Shown piece after piece: positions 9,123 to 16,684 of a stretch of DNA of 64,000 nucleotides. Position 1 is the stretch's first letter, and each line of letters begins with the position of its first letter. Source of the DNA: SVQP01 sp045658965 (lineage in GTDB: Bacteria > Bacillota > Clostridia > Oscillospirales > CAG-272). Both the position numbers and the translations under genes were made by a program. The notes under the pieces were generated by a model, which worked only from the letters and a program-made list of their open reading frames with translations, had not been told where the DNA came from and searched no databases. The stretch is from contig JAZOVZ010000041.1 of NCBI GenBank assembly GCA_045658965.1, positions 46,413 to 110,412 on the forward strand, read 5' to 3'.

Positions 9123-10349
9123 TTATTTATTCTTTTGAGCATCCAGCATTGCCTTGACCTTGATCGGAAGACCGTACAGATTGATAAAGCCTGCAGAATC
9201 CTTTTGGTCATAAGCACCGCCGTCCTCGCCAAACGACGCGATGGTCTCGCTGTAAAGGGAATTGGGGGAAGTTACGCCTGCGTTAATGATATTGCCCTTA
9301 TAAAGCTTAAGCTTGACCTCACCGCAAACGCTCTCCTGCGTCTTATCCACAAAAGCGGAGAGAGCTTCACGCAGAGGCGTGAACCACTGACCGTTATACA
9401 CCAGTTCGCCAAATTTGATGGCGATCTGCTGCTTGTAATGCTGGGTGTCGCGGTCCAGCGTGATCGATTCCAGTACCTTGTGTGCATGGTACAGAATTGT
9501 GCCGCCGGGAGTTTCGTAAACGCCACGGCTCTTCATACCGACAAGGCGGTTTTCAACCAGATCAAGCAGACCAATGCCGTGCGCACCGCCGAGCTCATTA
9601 AGCTTTTCCACAAGGGAAACGCTATCCATTTCCACGCCGTCGATCGCGGTGGGAATGCCCTTATCAAAGGTAATGGTCAGGTATGCGGGAGTATCGGGTG
9701 CCTGCTCGGGGCAAACGCCCATTTCCAGGAATCCGGGCTTTTGATACTGCGGTTCATTTGCGGGATCTTCCAGATCCAAGCCCTCGTGAGACAGATGCCA
9801 GATGTTTTTATCCTTGGAATAATTTGTCTCGCGGCTGATCTTAAGCGGAATATTATGTGCTTCTGCATAATCGATCTCTTCGTCACGGGATTTGATATCC
9901 CATACGCGCCAAGGTGCAATGATCTGCATATCGGGAGCAAACGCCTTAATGGTCAGCTCAAAGCGCACCTGGTCGTTGCCCTTACCGGTACATCCGTGGC
10001 AGATCGCATCTGCGCCTTCCTTGATTGCAATCTCTGCAAGTCCTTTGGCGATGCAGGGACGCGCGTGAGAAGTGCCCAGCAGATATTCTTCATAAGCCGC
10101 GCCTGCTTTCAGACAAGGATATATATAATTTTCAATGTAATCCTTCTTGAGATCCAGCACGTAAAGCTTGGATGCACCGGTCTTGATTGCCTTTTCCTCA
10201 AGACCGTCCAGTTCTGTACCTTGTCCAACGTCACCGGACACTGCGATCACTTCACATCCGGGATAATTTTCTTTGAGCCACGGAATGATAATGGAGGTGT
10301 CAAGGCCGCCTGAATATGCAAGTACGATTTTTTTGATTTGTTTTTTCAT
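9123..10349 (-). CDS. argG: Argininosuccinate synthase
   Basis: ATP-dependent condensation of citrulline and aspartate to argininosuccinate, the penultimate arginine step. It has 408 aa, as usual for the family. The PP-loop pyrophosphatase motif AYSGGLDTSI is at residues ~10-19, followed by DVGQGTELDGLEEKA and the GCTGKGNDQVRFE substrate loop. ATG at 10349 follows GAAAGGCG at correct spacing. It heads an argG-argH operon driven by a strong promoter (10390-10418). ArgR-like palindromic AT-rich boxes overlap the promoter, which would fit arginine repression (inference). None of the other arginine genes are in the window. Confidence 0.97.
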   Translation of the reverse strand: MKKQIKKIVLAYSGGLDTSIIIPWLKENYPGCEVIAVSGDVGQGTELDGLEEKAIKTGASKLYVLDLKKDYIENYIYPCLKAGAAYEEYLLGTSHARPCIAKGLAEIAIKEGADAICHGCTGKGNDQVRFELTIKAFAPDMQIIAPWRVWDIKSRDEEIDYAEAHNIPLKISRETNYSKDKNIWHLSHEGLDLEDPANEPQYQKPGFLEMGVCPEQAPDTPAYLTITFDKGIPTAIDGVEMDSVSLVEKLNELGGAHGIGLLDLVENRLVGMKSRGVYETPGGTILYHAHKVLESITLDRDTQHYKQQIAIKFGELVYNGQWFTPLREALSAFVDKTQESVCGEVKLKLYKGNIINAGVTSPNSLYSETIASFGEDGGAYDQKDSAGFINLYGLPIKVKAMLDAQKNK

Positions 10350-10389
10350 GATAAACGCCTTTCAGTAATGCTAAGAAAAATATGAATAT

Positions 10390-10418
10390 ATTATACTGCA
10401 TAAATATGAGAATTGCAA
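10390..10418 (-). promoter_or_regulatory. argG promoter with ARG-box-like sequences
   Basis: On the minus strand TTGCAA (10413-10418), 17-bp spacer, TATAAT (10390-10395). The sequence TGAATATTACTATTGCAA on the minus strand over the -35 and TGAATATATTATACTGCA on the plus strand over the -10 resemble ArgR boxes (TGAAT/ATTCA half sites), imperfectly. Confidence 0.6.
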
Positions 10419-10539
10419 TAGTAATATTCAACAAAGTTGTATATATATGCATGTGCAGAATGCCCAATACACACCCCACGAATTCCCATGAAAGAAGTAT
10501 CATTTTCCGTTTATAATAAAGGGGAAAGGAGATGATGCA

Positions 10540-11334
10540 ATGGGACTTGATAAGCATTTCCGAGCAATATGCAATTTATGCATATTTTTCACATTATGCA
10601 TGTTATTATGCATAACGGCAAGCGCAGCTTCACCCCAACATTGGTATTGTAAACGCACGCCGGATCACTCACAGCCGGGCATGGATCCCGATATGCAATG
10701 GATAGAACAAATAAACGGTATTTATCTTGACAAGCATCACGCTGATCAGGATGACGAAAAGGTCGTTTACTTGACGTTTGACGCCGGATATGAGAACGGA
10801 AACGTCGCAAAAATCTTAGATATTATGCAAGAGCAAAACGTGACCGGGGCATTCTTCATTCTGGGGAATCTGATCGATCGAAATCCGGACCTGGTCAAGC
10901 GCATGGCAGACCAAGGACATCTTGTTTGCAATCACACCTATTCGCATAAAAATATCACGACCATGTCCGCAAACGATATTGCAGTTGAGCTGGACCGTCT
11001 TGAAAATGCATATATGCAGCTAACGGGAAAGCAGATGGATAAATATTTCAGACCGCCTGAAGGCACCTTTGATCAGGCCTCGCTGAAAGCCGTATGCGAC
11101 CATGGCTACAAGACCGTCTTTTGGAGCTTTGCATATGCTGATTGGGACAATAACAAACAAATGAGCCCCCAAGCCGCCAAGAAAAAGATCTTTGACAATC
11201 TGCACAACGGGGAGATCATGCTGCTGCATCCGACATCGGCAACCAACGCACAAATTCTTGGCGAGGTCATATGCGAATTGAAAGGCATGGGGTATCGCTT
11301 TGGCACGCTGGATGAATTGGAGTTTCAGGCATGA
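10540..11334 (+). CDS. pdaA: PdaA-type peptidoglycan N-acetylmuramic acid deacetylase
   Basis: A 264-aa polysaccharide deacetylase (NodB fold). An N-terminal hydrophobic segment (residues ~8-28, ending TASAAS) looks like a signal peptide, so it acts outside the membrane. The motifs YLTFDAGYENG, CNHTYSHK and FRPPEGTF match PdaA, which makes muramic delta-lactam in the spore cortex. The second aspartate of the usual TFDDG is Ala, as I recall from PdaA relatives. AAAGGAG lies upstream of the ATG. The stop overlaps the start of a second NodB-type gene by 4 bases (ATGA), so the two are translationally coupled. A role in sporulation fits the nearby spoIIID. Confidence 0.87.
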   Translation: MGLDKHFRAICNLCIFFTLCMLLCITASAASPQHWYCKRTPDHSQPGMDPDMQWIEQINGIYLDKHHADQDDEKVVYLTFDAGYENGNVAKILDIMQEQNVTGAFFILGNLIDRNPDLVKRMADQGHLVCNHTYSHKNITTMSANDIAVELDRLENAYMQLTGKQMDKYFRPPEGTFDQASLKAVCDHGYKTVFWSFAYADWDNNKQMSPQAAKKKIFDNLHNGEIMLLHPTSATNAQILGEVICELKGMGYRFGTLDELEFQA

Positions 11335-12011
11335 TAAAACGTACGATCGTCTGTATAATCATCATAAGCTGCTTTATTTCTTGTGTCACCGTGCATAGTC
11401 ACGCTTTTGATGACGGAAATCAACCCTTGACGAAAAAGCAAATCGTCTTGACCTTTGATGACGGTCCGCATCCAAGGCAGACAAAACAAATTTTAGACGT
11501 TCTTGACAAATACGGAATAAAAGCCACATTTTTTGTCATTGGAGTCAACGTAAAAAATTATCCCGGTATTATCTCCGAGGTGCTTTCGCGCGGACACGAG
11601 ATCGGCAACCATACTACGACTCACTCACACGCAGCAAGGCTGGATCTGGCTGCGCTTCAGACGGAAATCGCCGACTGTGAAAGGGAAGTGCTGATGCAAA
11701 CAGGGAAGCGCTGTAACCTATTCAGACCTCCAGAGGGGGCTATGACAGATACGATGCGTAAGGTTGTAAAAGACCTGGGATATACGAGCGTTTTTTGGAC
11801 CTTGGATACCCGCGATTGGGCGCACACCCCTCCGGATCAGATCAGTGACTATATCATACAGAATGCAAAAAACGGAGATATTATACTCATGCATGACTAT
11901 ATAGGCGCAAATAGTCCTACCGTAAAAGCATTGGAATCGTTTATCCCGATCTTGCTCGAACAAGGCTTCACGTTTGTTACCGTCGGGGAACTACTGCAAA
12001 GCAAGCAATAA
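11331..12011 (+). CDS. Polysaccharide deacetylase (NodB domain)
   Basis: Secreted or membrane-anchored 226-aa protein. A hydrophobic N-terminus (residues ~5-22) precedes a complete NodB domain with LTFDDGPHPRQT (catalytic and metal Asp), the metal-binding HxxxH motif HEIGNHTTTHSH, LFRPPEGA, and the terminal ILMHDY motif containing the catalytic His. It is likely a peptidoglycan N-deacetylase, or a chitin-type deacetylase. It overlaps the pdaA-like gene by 4 bp, suggesting a paired cell-wall function; unlike its partner it has the full canonical active site. It ends at a strong bidirectional terminator. Confidence 0.87.
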   Translation: MIKRTIVCIIIISCFISCVTVHSHAFDDGNQPLTKKQIVLTFDDGPHPRQTKQILDVLDKYGIKATFFVIGVNVKNYPGIISEVLSRGHEIGNHTTTHSHAARLDLAALQTEIADCEREVLMQTGKRCNLFRPPEGAMTDTMRKVVKDLGYTSVFWTLDTRDWAHTPPDQISDYIIQNAKNGDIILMHDYIGANSPTVKALESFIPILLEQGFTFVTVGELLQSKQ

Positions 12012-12043
12012 AAAGCGACCGCTTTTTAGCGGTCGCTTCTTAT
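12012..12043. terminator. Bidirectional terminator
   Basis: AGCGACCGCT / AGCGGTCGCT arms (12014-12023 / 12028-12037) with A- and T-rich flanks between two converging genes. Confidence 0.85.
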
Positions 12044-13006
12044 TTATTCGTCGCACGGATCATTTGCAGTCACCGTGATCGGATCAATCATATGCTTTTT
12101 GATAATAGGGTACGCACAGTAAACTGAAATAAATGACGTAAAGGCAAACAAAAACAACGCAGGAATAAAAATCAAGAATCCAAGATTATATTGTAAGCCA
12201 ATAAACGCGAGCGCAGCCCAAAAAGCAACGCACAGGAATACGCCCAAGCCCGCCATCAAATTGCGCTTAATACCGAGCGCTGTGAAGATCAACGCATTTT
12301 TCAGCATTTTATAAAGGGAAATGTTGAACGTAATCATCATCAGATACAGATACATACGCATAAACAGGTATACGATGATCAGCGCTGTGACTGCAAAAAA
12401 CATCAGGTATGACCAGTAGTTTGAGCGCACGCTCCATGTATACATGAAGTCGATGATCAACACAATGATGATACCGGCATCCATCAGGCCGAGAATCAGC
12501 CCTTGCTTGAAATTCTTTTTGATTGCGTAGAAATAATCCGAAAACATAAACACGCCGTCACCACGCGCAAGACCGCGAAGAATATACGTCACACCGGTAT
12601 TCTGCCAGCCCCACGTGATTGCCAAAACACCCAGAAGCACGTAAGGCAACCAGCTTGCGTAAGAATTATACGTGATAAAGTTGACCTGCGGCAATATATG
12701 CATCAGCTTGGTGAGAGTCTCTATGCCACCAGCGCCAGTCAATTGGGCGCCAATGAGCGCCGAATACGCAGGACTGCTTATAGTAGGCATCTGCGGACCG
12801 TTAAAAAAGACGTAAACCGCGATCGCAATAGGCAGAACCATGCCAAACATCATCAAATTTAACGTAAGCAGATTAGAAAACTTGCGGAACGTAAGCTTAA
12901 AAAAGTAGCCAAGATTTGGCGTTTTATCCTCGCCTGGATCGACACCGCGTCCATCTCGATTCATATCAAAAATATTGGGAATTTTAAATTTCTTTTTCTT
13001 TTCCAA
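12044..13006 (-). CDS. Polytopic membrane protein, DUF624/YesL-like
   Basis: A 320-aa membrane protein with about six hydrophobic helices (for example NLMMFGMVLPIAIAVYVFF, LPYVLLGVLAITWGW, LILGLMDAGIIIVLIIDF, YLMFFAVTALIIVYLFM, LMAGLGVFLCVAFWAALAFI, FLIFIPALFLFAFTSFISVY). The N-terminal ~45 residues are charged and cytoplasmic. The arrangement resembles clostridial DUF624 proteins, which often accompany carbohydrate transport genes, but this one is longer. The likely start is TTG at 13006, with AAAGGAA about 11 bases upstream and no alternative ATG with a good site. No partner gene is adjacent and the function is unknown. Confidence 0.65.
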   Translation of the reverse strand: MEKKKKFKIPNIFDMNRDGRGVDPGEDKTPNLGYFFKLTFRKFSNLLTLNLMMFGMVLPIAIAVYVFFNGPQMPTISSPAYSALIGAQLTGAGGIETLTKLMHILPQVNFITYNSYASWLPYVLLGVLAITWGWQNTGVTYILRGLARGDGVFMFSDYFYAIKKNFKQGLILGLMDAGIIIVLIIDFMYTWSVRSNYWSYLMFFAVTALIIVYLFMRMYLYLMMITFNISLYKMLKNALIFTALGIKRNLMAGLGVFLCVAFWAALAFIGLQYNLGFLIFIPALFLFAFTSFISVYCAYPIIKKHMIDPITVTANDPCDE

Positions 13007-13054
13007 AACAGTGAATTCCTTTGTAGTATGATTTTGTATAATGTTGGGTAAGAA

Positions 13055-13816
13055 TCATGAATTTTGACGAAGTACTTCAAAAGCAATTACCGTAACTGCG
13101 GAAGCAGCCGATAACGATCCGTTGAAGTCCCGTCCATAGTCTATGCGTACAATCTGATCTGCAGAGTCCAAAATGTTTCTGGAAATGCCACGCTTTTCGC
13201 CACCGATCACAAGCAGCAAAGGCTTACGCAGATCCGCCTCATAAATGGTTTGCGAATCGCGAATACCCGCACATACAATGCGATATCCTGCGTTTTTAAA
13301 TTGACGGATAGCCGTCTCCGGATCAGACACGCGAACGTCCAAAATTTCCGAAGTTCCTGCAGAAGATTTTGCGACAATACCCGAAGCGCTCATGCAATTG
13401 TGCGGTGGAAGCAGGACACCGTCAACGCCTGCAGCGTACAAAGATCTGATAGCAAAGCCAAGATTAAACGGATCTTCAATGCCATCAGCCAGTACCCAAA
13501 AGCCTTGACCGTCAAGCTCTGCGCAATCGGCAAAGTCACGGTCTCCACACAGCGCAATGATTCCGCCATGCGTATTACCTTGAGCCATAGCATCGATTAT
13601 TTCGGCATTTACGTAGATTATCTGATAACCCTGCGTCAAAGACATGGCTTTCAGATAACCGATCTCCTTATATTTGCTGCGCTTTTTCGCTATGTCTATG
13701 AGCACAGCGTAGATAGGTCTGTTATTAACACGGCTTTCACGGCCGTGTATTAAGGAAGAGATAGACGTCATGCCTTCAAATATACAGCTGTAATTGATAT
13801 CTTGAAACACAGGCAT
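13055..13816 (-). CDS. TrmH/SpoU family RNA methyltransferase
   Basis: SAM-dependent 2'-O-ribose methyltransferase of the SPOUT class, 253 aa from the chosen start. An N-terminal RNA-binding region (~90 aa) is followed by the three SpoU motifs: EDPFNLGFAIRSLYAAG (motif 1), LLLVIGGEKRGIS (motif 2) and NGSLSAASAVTVIAFE (motif 3), forming the trefoil-knot SAM site. The RNA target (rRNA or tRNA) cannot be told from sequence. ATG at 13816 has AAGGAG at ideal spacing; an upstream in-frame extension of 9 codons lacks one. It is divergent from spoIIID with only ~80 bp between them. Confidence 0.85.
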   Translation of the reverse strand: MPVFQDINYSCIFEGMTSISSLIHGRESRVNNRPIYAVLIDIAKKRSKYKEIGYLKAMSLTQGYQIIYVNAEIIDAMAQGNTHGGIIALCGDRDFADCAELDGQGFWVLADGIEDPFNLGFAIRSLYAAGVDGVLLPPHNCMSASGIVAKSSAGTSEILDVRVSDPETAIRQFKNAGYRIVCAGIRDSQTIYEADLRKPLLLVIGGEKRGISRNILDSADQIVRIDYGRDFNGSLSAASAVTVIAFEVLRQNS

Positions 13817-13835
13817 AAAGCAACTCCTTGAGCAC

Positions 13836-13862
13836 ATAATCATTCGTTATAAAGCATATTAT
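13836..13862 (+). promoter_or_regulatory. Sigma-E-like promoter of spoIIID
   Basis: ATA (13836-13838), 16-bp spacer, CATATTAT (13855-13862) fits the mother-cell sigma-E pattern (ATa-N16-18-CATAcanT) in most positions. In Bacillus subtilis spoIIID is transcribed by sigma-E, so the match is in the expected place. Assignment is by eye. Confidence 0.45.
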
Positions 13863-13896
13863 GAAAGCAGAAATAAGTAACGAGAGGTACAGGTAA

Positions 13897-14187
13897 ATGA
13901 TGTACATATCTTCAGAAAAAGAACGTTGCGTATTACTTGCCAATTATATTATCGAAAACCAAGCTACGGTCAGAATCACGGCAGCAAGATTCGGAATCAG
14001 CAAAAGCACCGTACATAAAGACGTTACGCAGGTATTGCCGTACGTGAACAAATCCTTGTATCTGCATGTAAAAGAAATTCTCGACAAGAATAAGCAGGAA
14101 AGGCATTTGCGCGGTGGGCAAGCAACCAAAAGAAAATACTTATCCCAAACCAAGCATACCCGTAAAAACAGCCGGGGGAGTGCCTGA
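13897..14187 (+). CDS. spoIIID: Sporulation transcription factor SpoIIID
   Basis: Small mother-cell DNA-binding regulator of endospore formation, 96 aa. The helix-turn-helix GISKSTVHKDVTQVLPYVN and the basic tail HLRGGQATKRKY are diagnostic of SpoIIID. The protein binds many promoters after sigma-E activation and leads to sigma-K. The N-terminus (MMYISSEKERCVLLANYIIE) aligns with family starts; either of two consecutive ATGs could be used behind GAGAGG. The C-terminal extension after KRKY is slightly longer than in Bacillus. A sigma-E-type promoter is visible upstream. This gene is the strongest single indicator that the host sporulates. Confidence 0.95.
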   Translation: MMYISSEKERCVLLANYIIENQATVRITAARFGISKSTVHKDVTQVLPYVNKSLYLHVKEILDKNKQERHLRGGQATKRKYLSQTKHTRKNSRGSA

Positions 14188-14562
14188 AAGGGCTTTTTTC
14201 GCGCATTTCGCTCCCCTACATTATACAAAACTTTGATTTTGTATAATTTCGTATGTGTTGCTAAACAGTGCTCTTTTCCGCCGTATATTTCCGTGTTGCG
14301 CTATTTTACTTATATAACCTATGTATTATAACATAAATATTACGTAATTACAAGATGTCATAATAAAATTCACCACTGCACCAAGGAAAATTTACATGTC
14401 ATCAAAGCGATGCCGATCTGTATGTCAACCTTACTAAATTTCGCGATCAAAATCTGTGTAATATCCCGATTTTCATTTTCCCCCTTTACTTTATACGACT
14501 TAATGTGTTATAATAATACAAATAATAACCGGTCAAATTGCCGGTAAGGAGGATTTATTATT
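14188..14562. other. Intergenic region between spoIIID and 14563 gene
   Basis: 375 bases without a credible gene. It contains a perfect palindrome at 14220-14247, AT-rich sequence, and a -10 box (TATAAT 14519-14524, preceded by TGTGT) for the following gene with no clear -35. Partial pairing of GGGGAG (near 14175) with CTCCCC (near 14211) could terminate spoIIID. Nothing else is supported. Confidence 0.6.
14220..14247. repeat. Perfect 28-bp palindrome
   Basis: ATTATACAAAA (14220-14230), 6-base centre, TTTTGTATAAT (14237-14247). It may be a regulator operator or a terminator relic; TATAAT occurs on both strands inside it. Confidence 0.7.
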
Positions 14563-14982
14563 ATGGCAATTAAAATGCGCGTACTTTGCACCCCCGGCAA
14601 AAAGAAGCTGGTTTCCATCACACAGATGATCAAGCAGGAATTTGAGTTGAATATCAATGCTGCAGACGTAATCCCGCCCGCATATTCCTGCGATAAAGAG
14701 CGTTTGGTCGTTCTTTGCGTTACTTGTAAGGGTTCTTTGAAGGATGATGTCAGACTCTTTATCAGCGAGCTCAACAAAACTCGTGCCGTTAACGTTGCGT
14801 TGATGATCGACGGCACTCCCGACGGCGACGCTTACGTACGCTCTCTGCTGGCTAACGCAGGAACCAACGTTTGCGAAAAGACCTTGTACGTAAACGGCGG
14901 CAATCTGTTCAACTCCAAGATCACAGATCAGGAAAAGACCGACATTATTGCTTGGGTCAACGAGTGTATTGCAGCTATTTAA
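14563..14982 (+). CDS. Hypothetical protein, possible flavodoxin-like fold
   Basis: A 139-aa cytoplasmic protein with no hydrophobic segment. Alternating strands and helices (MRVLCT, RLVVLCVTCKG, AVNVALMIDGTPDG) and the overall length suggest an alpha/beta flavodoxin-like domain, but no phosphate-binding loop is clear, so cofactor binding is not supported. Four cysteines are spread through the protein without a metal-site spacing. It has an excellent AAGGAGG site 11 bases upstream of the ATG and its own terminator, so it is probably well expressed and monocistronic. I do not recognise a named family. Confidence 0.6.
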   Translation: MAIKMRVLCTPGKKKLVSITQMIKQEFELNINAADVIPPAYSCDKERLVVLCVTCKGSLKDDVRLFISELNKTRAVNVALMIDGTPDGDAYVRSLLANAGTNVCEKTLYVNGGNLFNSKITDQEKTDIIAWVNECIAAI

Positions 14983-14989
14983 CGAAATT

Positions 14990-15018
14990 ATAAAAAAGAG
15001 GCGTCAGCCTCTTTTTTA
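14990..15018. terminator. Rho-independent terminator
   Basis: AAAAAAGAGGC / GCCTCTTTTTT hairpin between converging genes; works in both directions. Confidence 0.85.
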
Positions 15019-15029
15019 TTTGCCGGATA

Positions 15030-15743
15030 TTACGTTTGCTTCAGATAAGCAAGCAGATCGCCAAGCGTACCTTGTTTATACATGGATATATCCTTATGGC
15101 TTGCATTTATCAGGTCTCTGGGTATCAAAAACACGTCACACCCAAGATTGGATGCAATCATATCCTCGTCTACGTTATTACCAACCATAAGACATTTGCA
15201 CGGATCATAGCCCATACGCGCAAGCAGTTCCTCATAATACGCCGGATTGGGCTTACAGTAATGGTATGATTCATACGTCGTGATTTCAGCAAAATCCCGG
15301 GGATCCAGACCCGCCCATCTGATTCGTGCATGAGTTGCCACACGCGGAAAAAACGGATTTGTCGCAACGACCATCGGAATACCCTCTGTCTTGATATACT
15401 CAATCAATGCCGGAGCTTCCGGATCGTATCCGCAGGATGCTCGCACCTTGTTATCGAATTCGGTAGCGTAAAAGCGCTCCATATCTTCGACGGAAATCCT
15501 GAGTTCGTTGGTACGGTGATACGCTTCATAATAGTCAGCAAACGCCTGCCTGTTTGTGCATGCGCCATCGTTCCCTATTACGTGTTGGAGACTTCCCTGC
15601 AGCACTTCCCCCACTTGTTTGGCAGAAGCACCCGTTGGCAAAACGTACGAAACCAACGCGCGGTAAAAGCAATCCACAAAGGTTGGCTCGTGCATTGGAA
15701 GCAGCGTCCCGTCAAGATCAAACAGTATTGCTTGATATTTCAT
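15030..15743 (-). CDS. HAD-family hydrolase
   Basis: A 237-aa haloacid-dehalogenase-like phosphatase. Motif I LFDLDGTLLP (nucleophile Asp near residue 9), motif II VVATNPFF, motif III Lys within HYCKPNPAYYEEL and motif IV MVGNNVDEDMIASNLG are all present. The ~100-residue alpha-helical cap between motifs I and II points to subclass I. Substrate is unknown; these enzymes often act on phosphosugars or phosphoglycolate. It starts 12 bp after the stop of the membrane-anchored hypothetical gene upstream on the same strand and shares its transcript. The ribosome binding site is weak (ACGGAAATG). Confidence 0.85.
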   Translation of the reverse strand: MKYQAILFDLDGTLLPMHEPTFVDCFYRALVSYVLPTGASAKQVGEVLQGSLQHVIGNDGACTNRQAFADYYEAYHRTNELRISVEDMERFYATEFDNKVRASCGYDPEAPALIEYIKTEGIPMVVATNPFFPRVATHARIRWAGLDPRDFAEITTYESYHYCKPNPAYYEELLARMGYDPCKCLMVGNNVDEDMIASNLGCDVFLIPRDLINASHKDISMYKQGTLGDLLAYLKQT

Positions 15744-15755
15744 ATCATTTCCGTA

Positions 15756-16499
15756 TCAGTGTGCGAATCTGTAGCCGTAAAACAAATCTTCAATCATGAG
15801 TTTGCCGTTACGGTCTGTAATGATGATATAAGTTGTCGCGCTTCCGTCACTGCCGATATCGCTGCGGAACGTTCCGTTGTTTTGGCGGATCTTGTATTGC
15901 AACACATAATGATATTCGGTATAGGTTCCCAGTTTTTTGTCCGTAACCTTTTTCTCGCCAAAATTTGTGATCTTAATTTCATAAAGCTGCGTCATAGTGA
16001 AACCGGGGTCAGGCTCAACCTCTTTGTGCTCGAAATAATAATCACTGAAAAACGCGTTATATCTGTCGGCATCACCCATAATAATGCTATCAACAAAGTC
16101 ACAAATTAACGTAACTCCGATAGCCTGCTTATCGCGATTGCTGTCGTCAAGCTCTATCATGGAGCCGAGCTGTGATTGATCTGCATAATAGTAAATCTTG
16201 CGGTCAAGCTCCAGGTACTCTTTATCTTTCATAATGTCATACTCGTAGTCAATCGGATAAAAATAAATAGTGAAATTGTTACCTTGATACTCATTCCCCG
16301 CTCCGCCGTTCAAAAAATCCGCAAGCCCGGGGAAATACCCCTCTAATGTATCGGCTATTGCCGGATACAAAATGACCGAAAACGCAAAATAAAGTACGGC
16401 AAAGGCAAGCATTACGCAAAATGTGATAATAATAATCTTTTTCAGTTTTTTGGTTTGCTCCTTGGCACTTCTCGGAATATCGTTTTGCTGTTGATTCAC
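15756..16499 (-). CDS. Membrane-anchored hypothetical protein
   Basis: A 247-aa protein with a charged N-terminus (residues 1-20), a single transmembrane helix (IIIITFCVMLAFAVLYFAFSV, ~22-42) and an extracytoplasmic domain rich in Tyr and Asp. The positive-inside rule places the N-terminus in the cytoplasm. The outer domain (residues ~70-247) has a beta-rich pattern ending YIIITDRNGKLMIEDLFYGYR that recalls NTF2-like or substrate-binding folds, but I do not recognise a family. The start codon is GTG at 16499, supported by GGGAG seven bases upstream. It is cotranscribed with the HAD hydrolase and divergent from the phosphoglycerate mutase fusion. Confidence 0.65.
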   Translation of the reverse strand: MNQQQNDIPRSAKEQTKKLKKIIIITFCVMLAFAVLYFAFSVILYPAIADTLEGYFPGLADFLNGGAGNEYQGNNFTIYFYPIDYEYDIMKDKEYLELDRKIYYYADQSQLGSMIELDDSNRDKQAIGVTLICDFVDSIIMGDADRYNAFFSDYYFEHKEVEPDPGFTMTQLYEIKITNFGEKKVTDKKLGTYTEYHYVLQYKIRQNNGTFRSDIGSDGSATTYIIITDRNGKLMIEDLFYGYRFAH

Positions 16500-16625
16500 A
16501 ACGTTTCTCCCATCAAATTTAAGATACGTATATTATAGCACAACAAGCTCGCGAATACAAGCCCGCTTACGCAAGAAAGGTGTGAATATCTTGCAAATTT
16601 TTTCGGAATGTTTTACGTAAAGGTG

Positions 16626-16654
16626 TTGTATATTTTCAAAATATATGATATAAT
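16626..16654 (+). promoter_or_regulatory. Promoter of the apgM-signal peptidase fusion
   Basis: TTGTAT (16626-16631), 17-bp spacer, TATAAT (16649-16654). The -10 box ends 3 bases before an ATG at 16658, so that ATG cannot lie in the mRNA as a start; this fixes the coding start at 16685. Confidence 0.75.
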
Positions 16655-16684
16655 ATTATGAATATTTATCACTCGGAGCAAAAT

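Noticed and set aside
16658..16684. ATG at 16658 as start of the mutase fusion
   Set aside because: A TATAAT box ends three bases before it, so the transcript would begin inside or after this ATG; ATG 16685 has CGGAG in place.
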